Of a stretch of DNA of 64,000 nt, positions 17,714 through 25,661 are shown piece by piece. Made by a program: the position numbers and the translations under genes. The stretch lies in the NCBI RefSeq assembly GCF_014645815.1, contig NZ_BMML01000011.1, forward strand, positions 186,001-250,000. Direction: 5' to 3'. The number at the start of each line of letters is the position of its first letter. Positions within the stretch are counted from its first letter, which is position 1. The notes below the pieces were generated by a model. The model did not search any database. It saw only the letters and a program-made list of their open reading frames with translations, and was not told the origin of the DNA. Origin of the DNA: Streptomyces fuscichromogenes. GTDB taxonomy: Bacteria > Actinomycetota > Actinomycetes > Streptomycetales > Streptomycetaceae.

Positions 17714-18753
17714 ACGGCGGCTCCCTGGGCGTCGTCGGTGCAGTCCACGAGGATCTTCATCACGTCACCGCCGCCCTCCAGCGCCTCGAAGGCGGCGGGC
17801 GCCTCGGTCAGCGGCACCACCTTGCTGATGAGCCGCTCGGCCGGAACGGTGCCGTCGGCGACCAGCGCCACCGCCTTCTCGAAGTCGGAGCGGTCGTACA
17901 ACCGGGCCCCCACCAGGGTGAGTTCGCGCCAGAAGAACCGGTGCAGGTTCACCTCGCGGGGCCGGGGGTGGATGGCCACGAGGCACAGCCGGCCGCGCAC
18001 GCCCAGCACCTCGATCGCGGTGTTCACCCCGCCCGCTGCGCCGGACACCTCGAACGCCACGTCCGCGCCCGCGTCGCGGGTCCACTCCCGGACCAGTTCG
18101 GCCACGTCGTCGACGGCCGGATCCCAGGTGGCCAGCCCCAACTCCTCGGCCAGTGCCCGCCGGTGGGCACTGAGCTCCGCGACGCGCACGTCCGCACCGG
18201 CGGCGCGGGCGACCAGGGCGATCAGGATGCCGACGGGGCCGCCCCCGACCACCACGACCCGCTCGCCCTCGCGGACCCCGGCCCGGCCCACGTCGTGCAC
18301 GGCGACGGCGGTGGGCTCGACGAGGGCGGCGCGGTCCAGCGGGAGGGAGTCGGGCAGCCGGATCAGGGTGGTGGCGGGCACGGTCCAGCGCTGCTGCATG
18401 GCGCCCGGGGAGTCGATGCCGATGAAGTCCAGGTGCTGGCAGATGTGCCGGTGGCCGGCGGTGCAGGCCGGGCACACGTCGTCCCAGCGCAGCGGCATCA
18501 CGGTGACCGCGTCCCCGGGCGCCCAGCCCGTCACGTCCGGACCGACGCGGACGATCCGCCCGGACATCTCGTGCCCGATCACGGCGGGTGCGGCGACCCG
18601 GGCGTCCATGTCGCCGTGGAAGATGTGCAGGTCGGTGCCGCAGATCCCCACGTAGGCGGGGGCCAGCTCCACCTCGCCGGGACCGGGGGGAGGGTTGTCG
18701 GTGGTGGCGGTGTCCAGGGAGCGCGCGGCGATGTAGCGCACGGCGAGTGTCAT
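17710..18753 (-). CDS. Zinc-binding medium-chain (sorbitol-type) dehydrogenase
   Basis: A 347-residue MDR dehydrogenase with 'GICGTDLHIFHG' and 'GHEMSGRIVRVG' (catalytic zinc) and a Rossmann motif 'VVVVGGGPVGILIAL'. In the structural-zinc loop only three of four cysteines remain ('DDVCPACTAGHRHIC'); the first is replaced by Asp. Relatives oxidise polyols or aldose-derived secondary alcohols. Candidate roles here are oxidation of L-fucose or a fuconate intermediate, or handling of lactaldehyde. The start codon is close behind the mutarotase stop (4-bp overlap) and the stop overlaps the SDR start. Confidence 0.87.
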   Translation of the reverse strand: MTLAVRYIAARSLDTATTDNPPPGPGEVELAPAYVGICGTDLHIFHGDMDARVAAPAVIGHEMSGRIVRVGPDVTGWAPGDAVTVMPLRWDDVCPACTAGHRHICQHLDFIGIDSPGAMQQRWTVPATTLIRLPDSLPLDRAALVEPTAVAVHDVGRAGVREGERVVVVGGGPVGILIALVARAAGADVRVAELSAHRRALAEELGLATWDPAVDDVAELVREWTRDAGADVAFEVSGAAGGVNTAIEVLGVRGRLCLVAIHPRPREVNLHRFFWRELTLVGARLYDRSDFEKAVALVADGTVPAERLISKVVPLTEAPAAFEALEGGGDVMKILVDCTDDAQGAAV

Positions 18754-19181
18754 GTCAGGGTCCCTTCAGCGCGGACGCCGATGGTGAGCAGCAGGTTGGC
18801 GTAGGTGCGGGTGTCGGCGGTGACGATCGCCAGCGCCAGGTCGGGGGAGCGGGCGGCGTCGTAGAACTCGAAGCGGCCGAGCGTGTCGACCGGAACGGGT
18901 GCCAGCCGGGCGCGGTACTCGGCGATGGCCGGCGGTTCGGGTTCGCCCTCGGGCGGCACCATCACGTGGGCGGACTCGACGGGCACGGCCCGCAGCAGTA
19001 CGTCGAGCACGGTGGTGACGTCGAGCAGGCCGGGGGCGAGGTTGAGGTGCACGGTTCTGGCGCGCTCGCCGGTGGCGGTGCTCGCGGGGTAGTGGCCGTC
19101 GGCGAGCAGGACGCGGGCACCGTGGCCGGCGCCGGCCAGGGATTCGAGGATGCAGGGGTGCAGCAGTTCGGTCAGGAGCAC
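18750..19181 (-). CDS. fucU: L-fucose mutarotase (RbsD/FucU family)
   Basis: A 143-residue protein starting with GTG at 19181 ('LLTELLHPCILESLAGAGHG'). It has the RbsD/FucU catalytic His in 'LADGHYPAS', and 'FEFYDAARSPDLALAIVTAD' with 'RTYANLLLTIGV' at the end, diagnostic of the family. It interconverts alpha and beta L-fucopyranose, giving the anomer used by the dehydrogenase. The longer frame extending upstream is a shadow of the lactonase. It overlaps the lactonase 3' end by 10 bp. Confidence 0.9.
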   Translation of the reverse strand: MLLTELLHPCILESLAGAGHGARVLLADGHYPASTATGERARTVHLNLAPGLLDVTTVLDVLLRAVPVESAHVMVPPEGEPEPPAIAEYRARLAPVPVDTLGRFEFYDAARSPDLALAIVTADTRTYANLLLTIGVRAEGTLT

Positions 19182-20074
19182 GGCGTGCCCTCCTTCGGCT
19201 GGGAGGAGTCGAGGCGGTAGAAGCCGGTGGCGGTGCCGGCGAGGACCGCCGAGGTCTCGGCCGGGGAGCAGCCGGCCAGGAGTTCCTCGACGGTGGCGGC
19301 CCAGTGGTTCCAGCCGCCGGCGAGGACGCAGACCGGCCAGTCCGAGCCAAACATCAGCCGGTCGGCTCCGAACGCGGCCAGCAGGATGTCCCACACGGGG
19401 CGGATGTCGTCGGTCGTCCATGTGCGGTGGTCGGCCTCGGTGACCAGGCCCGACACCTTGCAGCGCACCTGCGGGTGGGCGGCCAGCCGACGCACGTCCC
19501 TCTCCCAGTCGGCGAGTTCGCCTTTCGCGATGGGTGGCTTGCCCGAGTGGTCGAGGACGAGCGGCAGTTCGGGGACGCGTTCGGCGAGCCCGACGGCCTG
19601 GTTGAACTGGTGGTCGCGGATCAGGACGTCGTACCCGAGCCCGCGCTCCGCCACCGCCCGCAACCCCCGCTCCACGGACGGCCGTTGCAGCCACCCGGGG
19701 TCCGGCTCGCCCTGCACCAGGTGCCGTACGGCCCGCAGCCACCCGCCCCCCGGCCCGGCGCGCAGCTCGTCGAGTACGTTGCCGATCGCCGGAGAGGTGA
19801 GGTCCGCCCAGCCGACGACGGCGCCGACGAGCGGGTCCGTGTCGGCCAGCGCGAGGAACTCCCGTGTCTCGTCGAGCGAGGTCACGCACTGGACGAGGAC
19901 GGTGCCCGCCAGCCGCCGTCCGGCGACGGCCCGGGTCGCGGAGGCGCGCAGGTCGTCGAGGGCGAAGGTGCGGCGGATCGGCTCGTGGCCGGGCTCGTGC
20001 AGCCACGGCTGGGGGCGGTGGTCGAGGTTCCACACATGGTGGTGGGCGTCGACCAGGGGCAGTGGGTCAGACAC
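19172..20074 (-). CDS. Amidohydrolase_2 family, probable L-fuconolactonase
   Basis: A 300-residue metal-dependent hydrolase. The N-terminal 'LVDAHHHVWNLDHRPQPWL' carries the HxH-type motif in the form seen in fuconolactonases and 2-pyrone-4,6-dicarboxylate lactonases; 'LPLVLDHSGKPP' and 'RLMFGSDWPVC' supply further barrel histidine and aspartate. It should open L-fucono-1,5-lactone to L-fuconate between the aldo/keto reductase and the dehydratase steps. Its start overlaps the fuconate dehydratase stop by 8 bp. Confidence 0.9.
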   Translation of the reverse strand: MSDPLPLVDAHHHVWNLDHRPQPWLHEPGHEPIRRTFALDDLRASATRAVAGRRLAGTVLVQCVTSLDETREFLALADTDPLVGAVVGWADLTSPAIGNVLDELRAGPGGGWLRAVRHLVQGEPDPGWLQRPSVERGLRAVAERGLGYDVLIRDHQFNQAVGLAERVPELPLVLDHSGKPPIAKGELADWERDVRRLAAHPQVRCKVSGLVTEADHRTWTTDDIRPVWDILLAAFGADRLMFGSDWPVCVLAGGWNHWAATVEELLAGCSPAETSAVLAGTATGFYRLDSSQPKEGTPCS

Positions 20075-21395
20075 GGGCCGACCAGACCGGACCGTCGGGG
20101 TAGGTGTACTCCTTCAGCGACTCCGGGTGCATCTGCGCGCTCAGGCCGGGCAGGGTGGGCGCGAGGTAGTGGCCGTCGATGATGCGCACCGGGTCGACGA
20201 AGTGTTCGTGCAGGTGGTCGACGTACTCGATGACCCGGTCCTCGGTCGTCCCGGACACGGCGACGTAGTCGAACATCGACAGGTGCTGGACCATCTCGCA
20301 CAGCCCGACACCGCCGGCGTGCGGGCAGACCGGCACTCCGAACTTGGCGGCGAGCAGCAGGATGGCGATGTTCTCGTTGACGCCGCCGACCCGGGCGGAG
20401 TCGATCTGGACGATGTCCACCGCCTCGGCCTGGAGGAGCTGCTTGAAGACGACCCGGTTGGCGATGTGCTCGCCGGTGGCGACCTTGATGGGGGAGACGG
20501 CCTTGCGGACGGCGGCGTGGCCGAGGATGTCGTCCGGGGAGGTGGGCTCCTCGATCCAGTACGGCTGGTAGGGGGCCAGCGCGCCCATCCAGTCGATGGC
20601 GGGCTGGATGTCCCATCTCTGGTTGGCGTCCACGGCGATCCGGATGTCGGGGCCGACGGTCTCGCGGGCGGTGCGCATACGGCGGACGTCGTCCGCCAGG
20701 TCCGCGCCGACCTTGAGCTTGATCTGGGTGAAGCCGTCGGCGACGGCTTCGCGGGCCAGGCGGGCGAGCTTCTCGTCGGAGTAGCCGAGCCAGCCGGGCG
20801 TGGTGGTGTAGGCGGGATAGCCCTGGTCCAGCAGCTGGCCGATGCGGTGCTCGCGGCCCGGCTCGGCGCGGCGCAGGATCTCCAGTGCCTCCTCGGGGGT
20901 GAGGGCGTCGCTGAGCCAGCGGAAGTCGACCTGGGCGACCAGTTCCTCGGGAGTCATCTCCGCGAGGAAGCGCCAGACGGGTCTGCCGGCGCGCTTGGCC
21001 GCGAGGTCCCAGGCGGCGTTGACGACGGCTCCGGTGGCCATGTGGATGGCGCCCTTCTCCGGTCCGAGCCAGCGCAGTTGGGGGTCGTGGACCAGGGACC
21101 GGGCGAAGCCGCCGAGGTCGTCGCAGACCTCGGCGACGGACCGGCCGACCACGTGCGGGGCGAGCGTCGCGATGGCGGCGGCCTGGGCGTCGTTGCCGCG
21201 TCCGGTGGTGAAGGCGAGCGCGTGTCCCTCCAGGCCGTCGCCGGCGTCGGTGCGCAGGACGACGTAGGCGGCCGAGTAGTCGGGTTCGGGGTTCATCGCG
21301 TCCGACCCGTCCAGGTGCTCGGAGGTCGGGAACCGCACGTCCAGAACGTCCAGGCTGGTGATACGGGCGGTGGCTGCGGACAGGCCAGATGACAT
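20067..21395 (-). CDS. L-fuconate dehydratase (enolase superfamily)
   Basis: A 442-residue enolase-superfamily dehydratase. Motifs of the fuconate dehydratase subgroup are all present: Lys base in 'FTQIKLKVGADL', metal ligands in 'IAVDANQRWD' and 'YWIEEPTSPDD', 'IKVATGEHIANR', and the His base in 'CPHAGGVGLCEMVQHL'. Length (about 440) is that of FuD enzymes. It converts L-fuconate to 2-keto-3-deoxy-L-fuconate; relatives also accept L-galactonate and D-arabinonate, which could explain the extra kinase in the operon. It lies 93 bp after the permease gene, the largest gap in the operon. Confidence 0.93.
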   Translation of the reverse strand: MSSGLSAATARITSLDVLDVRFPTSEHLDGSDAMNPEPDYSAAYVVLRTDAGDGLEGHALAFTTGRGNDAQAAAIATLAPHVVGRSVAEVCDDLGGFARSLVHDPQLRWLGPEKGAIHMATGAVVNAAWDLAAKRAGRPVWRFLAEMTPEELVAQVDFRWLSDALTPEEALEILRRAEPGREHRIGQLLDQGYPAYTTTPGWLGYSDEKLARLAREAVADGFTQIKLKVGADLADDVRRMRTARETVGPDIRIAVDANQRWDIQPAIDWMGALAPYQPYWIEEPTSPDDILGHAAVRKAVSPIKVATGEHIANRVVFKQLLQAEAVDIVQIDSARVGGVNENIAILLLAAKFGVPVCPHAGGVGLCEMVQHLSMFDYVAVSGTTEDRVIEYVDHLHEHFVDPVRIIDGHYLAPTLPGLSAQMHPESLKEYTYPDGPVWSARV

Positions 21396-21488
21396 GGCGA
21401 CAACTCCTTGAGGACAGGGGAGATTCCGGCCCCTGAGACGAGAGACGGGGAGCGTGGGAGGAGCTCGGGCGGCTTCGGGCCGCCCGGA

Positions 21489-22532
21489 TCACTCCTGGAC
21501 CTTGCCGCCCGTGATGCGCGAGATGGTCAGCGCGACCAGGATGATCAGCCCGTTGAGGGCGCCGATCCACTGGGCGGGGACGCCGCCCAGCGTGAGCACG
21601 TTCTGGATCATGTACAGCAGCAGGATGCCGCTGAATGCCCCGAACATCGTGCCCTTGCCGCCGTTCAGGCTGATCCCGCCGATGACCGCGGCGGCCATGA
21701 CGGTGAAGATGTAGCCGTTGCCCTGCGCGGAAGCGACCGAGGCGAGGCGACCGGAGAGCAGCAGTCCGGCGAGGGCGGCGAGCACGCTGCCGGTGACGAT
21801 GACGGTCCACAGCACCCGGTCGGTGCGGATGCCGGCGGCCTTCGCCGCGTCGACGTTGCCGCCGATGGCGTACAGCGAGCGGCCGAAGCCGGTCCAGCCG
21901 AGGACCACGATGGCGACCGCGAACAGGGCCAGGCAGATCCAGATGGAGGCCGGCATCCCGAACCATTCGGCGGTGCCCAGGTAGAGCATCGACTGCGGCA
22001 GCTGGAAGAAGGTCTGGCCGCCGGAGATCCCCGTCAGCACACCGCGCAGCACGATCAGCATGCCGAGGGTGACGATGAAGCCGTTGAGCCCGAACCGGAT
22101 GATCAGCAAGGAGTTGATCACACCGACCAGGGCGCCGACGGCGAGCGTGACGGGAATCGACCAGGCGCCGGGCAACAGCCCGAGCCCGTGCCCGGCGCCG
22201 GTCGGCACCACCAGCCAGGCGGCGACGCCGGGTGCCAGGCCCATGGTGGACTCCAGGGAGAGGTCCATCTTCTTGACGATCAGGATCATCGTCTGGGCGA
22301 GGACCAGCAGGGCCATCTCGGACATGGTCTGCAGGACGTTGATGAGGTTGTCGGTCTGCAGGAAGACCGGGTTGACGATCTGGCCGACGACCGCGATGAC
22401 GATGATCGCCGGCACCAGGGCGAGGTCGCGCAGCCGGGCCAGCGGTATCCGGCCGCCGAGCAGCGCCGTGCGCCTGACCTGCGGCTCGGCGGTGTCGGGG
22501 GCGGCGCTGCCCGCGAGGACGGTTTCAGGCAT
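21489..22532 (-). CDS. ABC sugar transporter permease (RbsC/MglC type)
   Basis: A 347-residue membrane protein of the BPD_transp_2 family with about eight to ten hydrophobic segments starting near residue 38 ('LALVPAIIVIAVVGQIV'), and the family loop 'GRSLYAIGGNVDAAKAAGI'. It would form a homodimer in the membrane with the adjacent ATPase. Overlaps the ATPase gene by 8 bp. Likely substrate L-fucose released by the extracellular fucosidase, from operon context. Confidence 0.92.
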   Translation of the reverse strand: MPETVLAGSAAPDTAEPQVRRTALLGGRIPLARLRDLALVPAIIVIAVVGQIVNPVFLQTDNLINVLQTMSEMALLVLAQTMILIVKKMDLSLESTMGLAPGVAAWLVVPTGAGHGLGLLPGAWSIPVTLAVGALVGVINSLLIIRFGLNGFIVTLGMLIVLRGVLTGISGGQTFFQLPQSMLYLGTAEWFGMPASIWICLALFAVAIVVLGWTGFGRSLYAIGGNVDAAKAAGIRTDRVLWTVIVTGSVLAALAGLLLSGRLASVASAQGNGYIFTVMAAAVIGGISLNGGKGTMFGAFSGILLLYMIQNVLTLGGVPAQWIGALNGLIILVALTISRITGGKVQE

Positions 22533-24087
22533 GGAGGTCCACTCCTTCCATCGCGGCGACGAGGTCGTGGTCGTGCCAGCCGCGGGCGATCTCTGTCGTC
22601 ACCCGGCCCTGGAACATCACCAGGACCCGGTCGCACATGCGCAGGTCGTCGAGTTCGTCGGAGGCGATGAGCACTCCGGTCCCGGTCGCCGCGGTCTCCT
22701 CGACCTTGCCGAGGAGGAACTCCTTGGAGCGCACGTCCACGCCCGCGGTCGGGTTGATGAGGACCAGCAGCCGGGGGTCGTCGGCGAGGGCGCGGGCCAT
22801 CACGACCTTCTGCTGGTTGCCGCCGGAGAGGGCGGAGACGGGCAGTTCGGGCCCGGGCGTCTTGATCGCCAGTTTCTCGATCATGCCCGCGGCGAGCCGG
22901 TCCCGACGGGCCCGGCTCAGGAATCCGTTCCCACCGAGCAGATGAGGCACGGACAGGGTGGCGTTGTCCGCGATCGACATGTCGGGCACGTAACCCTGGT
23001 GGTGCCGGTCCTGCGGGACGAACCCGGCGCCGGCCGCCAGCGCGGCGGGCACACTTCCCGGCCGGGGCCGCTTCCCGGCGATCTCCACCTCTCCGCCGTC
23101 CGCGGCCCGCAGTCCCACCACGGTCTCGGCGACCTCGGTGCGGCCGCTGCCGGCGGCCCCCGCGAGACCGACGATCTCACCTGCGCCGATTTGGAAGGTG
23201 ACGTCGTCGTAGGCGTCCGCGCCCAGCCCCCGGACGCTCAGGGCGGCCGTGACTCCGGTGTCCAGGGTGCTCGCCCGCTCCTCCAGCCGGTCGGCGGCGG
23301 CCTCGCCGGTCATCGCCGCGACCAGCTCGGTACGGGGGAGTTCCGCGACCGGCGCCGTCAGGATGTGCCGGGCGTCCCGGAACACCGTCACCATGTCGCA
23401 GATCTCGTAGATCTCCTGGAGGTGGTGGCTGATGAACAGGAAGGTGACGCCCTGGCGTTGCAGGTCGCGGATCCGGTCGAAGAGACGGTTGATCGCGGGT
23501 CCGTCGAGCTGGGCGGTGGGCTCGTCGAGGACGATGAACCGCGCGCCGAAGGACAGCGCGCGGGCGATCTCGACGAACTGCCGCTGTTCGACGCTCAGTT
23601 CGGCGGCGGGGGTCTGCGGGTCGACGTCCACCGACCAGGTCGACAGCAGGTCCTGTGCGCCGCGGCGCACGCTCTGCCAGCTGATCAGTCTGTTCCGGCC
23701 GTGCTGCTGCCGGTTCAGGAAGAGGTTCTCGGCGACGGTCAGGGTGGGGATGATCGTCGACTTCTGGTAGACGCAGGCCACGTTGCGGCGCCAGGCGTCG
23801 CGGTCCGTGAGCCGTGGGGCCGGGTCGCCGCCGAAGGTGACCGTTCCCTCGTCCGGGGCCTGAAGCCCGGTCAGGACCGACACCAGGGTGGACTTGCCGG
23901 CGCCGTTGCGGCCGACGAGCGCGTGGGTCTCGCCGGGCCTGATGGTGATCCGGGCGCCGTTGAGGGCCACCGTCGGACCGAATCGTTTGACTATGCCCGT
24001 CGCCTCGACGACGGGCGGGTCCGCCGGGACCCGTCCGTCGTCCGCCGGGGCGGGCGCGGGGCTGGCTGCTCGCTCCCCGTCACTCAT
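22525..24087 (-). CDS. Sugar ABC transporter ATPase (tandem, RbsA/MglA type)
   Basis: A 520-residue protein with two fused ABC domains. The first has a full Walker A 'GRNGAGKST', signature 'LSVEQRQFVEIARAL' and Walker B 'FIVLDEPTAQLDG'. The second has the degenerate Walker A 'GAAGSGRTEV' typical of monosaccharide importers and signature 'LSGGNQQKVVMARAL'. It powers the importer formed with the permease downstream and the lipoprotein upstream. Confidence 0.94.
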   Translation of the reverse strand: MSDGERAASPAPAPADDGRVPADPPVVEATGIVKRFGPTVALNGARITIRPGETHALVGRNGAGKSTLVSVLTGLQAPDEGTVTFGGDPAPRLTDRDAWRRNVACVYQKSTIIPTLTVAENLFLNRQQHGRNRLISWQSVRRGAQDLLSTWSVDVDPQTPAAELSVEQRQFVEIARALSFGARFIVLDEPTAQLDGPAINRLFDRIRDLQRQGVTFLFISHHLQEIYEICDMVTVFRDARHILTAPVAELPRTELVAAMTGEAAADRLEERASTLDTGVTAALSVRGLGADAYDDVTFQIGAGEIVGLAGAAGSGRTEVAETVVGLRAADGGEVEIAGKRPRPGSVPAALAAGAGFVPQDRHHQGYVPDMSIADNATLSVPHLLGGNGFLSRARRDRLAAGMIEKLAIKTPGPELPVSALSGGNQQKVVMARALADDPRLLVLINPTAGVDVRSKEFLLGKVEETAATGTGVLIASDELDDLRMCDRVLVMFQGRVTTEIARGWHDHDLVAAMEGVDLHA

Positions 24088-24133
24088 CTCAACCGCCTTG
24101 TGCTCGATAGCCGTCGGGGTTCTGACCGGGCGC

Positions 24134-25195
24134 TCAGAGGTTGTTGCCCCACAGGGACGTGTCGTCGCTCTTGACGCTGGCCACGCCGCCGTAGGTGCCG
24201 CCGTCGGCGGTGACCAGCGGGGCGGAGAGCTGGTCCTCCAGCAGACCGGCGCGGACCTGGATGATCGTGCTGTCGTGGTCGGTCTTGCCGGGCTTGAACG
24301 TCTTCCCGTCGATCGCGGCCTTCAGGTAGTACAGGGCGTACTTGGCGTACAGGTCGGCCGGCTGGGACACGGTGGCGTCGATCTGCCCGGCGGCGATGTC
24401 CTTGAGCTCCTCCGGAATGCCGTCGTTGGAGACCACGAAGACGTGCTTCTTGTTCTTCGGATCCACCAGCAGCCCCTTCTGCTTGAGCACCTGGAGCGTG
24501 CCGGCCAGGGCGAAACTGGACTCCATGTAGACGCCCTTGATGTCCGGGTGGGCGGTCAGGTCCGTCTGGAGCTTCTGCGCGGCCGTCGCGCCGTCCCAGT
24601 TGGTGGCCTCACCGAAGACCGTGACGCCGGGGTAGTCCTTCTTCATGCAGTCGTTGAACGCCTCCGTGCGGTCACGGCCGTTGATGGAGTCCAGACCGCC
24701 CTCCAGCATCACGACCTTGCCCTTGCCGCCGAGCTTGGTGCCCAGGTACTGGCAGGCCTTCTCGCCGTAGGCGCGGTTGTCCGCGCGGACCACCATGAAG
24801 ACCTTGCCGGTGTCGGGGCGGGTGTCGACGGTGACGACCGGGATCTTCTTCGCCTCCAGCTGCGCCAGGGTCGGCGCGATGGCGGCGGTGTCCTGCGGGG
24901 CCATCGCTATGCCCTTGACGCCCTGGCTGATGAACGTCTGGACGTTGGCGGTCAGCTTGGCGACGTCGTTCTGCGAGTTCGTCGTCTTCAGGGAGAGGCC
25001 CAGCTGCTTGGCGTACTCCGGCGTGTACTTGATGTACGAGTTCCAGAAGTCGGTGTCGGACCGCGGGTAGTCGACGCCGACCAGCGGCTTGTCGCTCGAC
25101 GACGCCGAGGTGCCGGATCCGCTGCCGCACGCGCTGAGCAGCGTCAGCGCGGACAGGGCGGCGGCGGTGGAGCAGAGGGCGGTTCTGAGTCTCAT
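24134..25195 (-). CDS. Sugar-binding lipoprotein of the ABC importer
   Basis: A 353-residue substrate-binding protein of the periplasmic-binding-protein type I (ribose/galactose-binding) class. Start at 'MRLRTALCSTAAA' gives a lipoprotein signal with lipobox 'LLSACG' (Cys23); a longer open frame upstream lacks a sensible signal and was rejected. The mature part shows 'VKGIAMAPQDTAAIAPTL' and 'IKGVYMESSFALAGTL'. First gene of the 12-gene operon. Two matching inverted copies of an ATTRATGGGATGTAT motif lie 71 and 190 bp upstream, suggesting repression or activation by the operon's GntR protein. Confidence 0.93.
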   Translation of the reverse strand: MRLRTALCSTAAALSALTLLSACGSGSGTSASSSDKPLVGVDYPRSDTDFWNSYIKYTPEYAKQLGLSLKTTNSQNDVAKLTANVQTFISQGVKGIAMAPQDTAAIAPTLAQLEAKKIPVVTVDTRPDTGKVFMVVRADNRAYGEKACQYLGTKLGGKGKVVMLEGGLDSINGRDRTEAFNDCMKKDYPGVTVFGEATNWDGATAAQKLQTDLTAHPDIKGVYMESSFALAGTLQVLKQKGLLVDPKNKKHVFVVSNDGIPEELKDIAAGQIDATVSQPADLYAKYALYYLKAAIDGKTFKPGKTDHDSTIIQVRAGLLEDQLSAPLVTADGGTYGGVASVKSDDTSLWGNNL

Positions 25196-25265
25196 CGGTA
25201 CTTCCTCGCGCTGGTCCCGGAGCGGGAGATGTTTCACCGGTGCGACAGCTGCGTGTCGCCTTTGG

Positions 25266-25280
25266 ATTGATGGGATGTAT
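25266..25280 (+). promoter_or_regulatory. Putative operator half, ATTGATGGGATGTAT
   Basis: One of two 15-bp motifs, matching 14/15 the reverse complement of 25385-25399. It lies 71 bp upstream of the sugar-binding-protein gene, next to an AT-rich 'TATATATA' run that may be the -10 region of the operon. Confidence 0.5.
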
Positions 25281-25384
25281 ATATAGGCCGCTCTCGGGGT
25301 CCTTGTCCAGCCCTTGCGGACATCTCCGAAAAATCGCAGATCAATCGCGACCGTCAGGGGAGGTCCTGGCGCTCTCGGGGGCAA

Positions 25385-25399
25385 ATACATCCCATTAAT
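25385..25399 (-). promoter_or_regulatory. Putative operator half, ATTAATGGGATGTAT on the minus strand
   Basis: Inverted partner of 25266-25280. The two copies flank about 105 bp of the divergent fucosidase/importer interval, so one protein (likely the GntR-family regulator at 13495-14205) could control both directions. No third copy was noticed in the window. Confidence 0.5.
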
Positions 25400-25661
25400 C
25401 GTTGCCGGTCCGTGATCTGTGAAGACCGTGCGGCGTCAGCAGACATGCGATGTCTGGAGGTCTCCAAGTCCAACGAAACCCTAGAAAAGCCGCGAAGTTC
25501 CCGCTCTCGTTACGCTTTTCATCCCTGCACGGGCGTTGACATCCGGTGGACACATGGCCGACCTTCGTCCGTGACAACCGGCGTTCCGGACCTCAGGATC
25601 CGAGCCGGCCACTCCTCCCCGCCCTCCTCAGTCCGGCTCTCTTCCGCACCAGGGATGTCCC

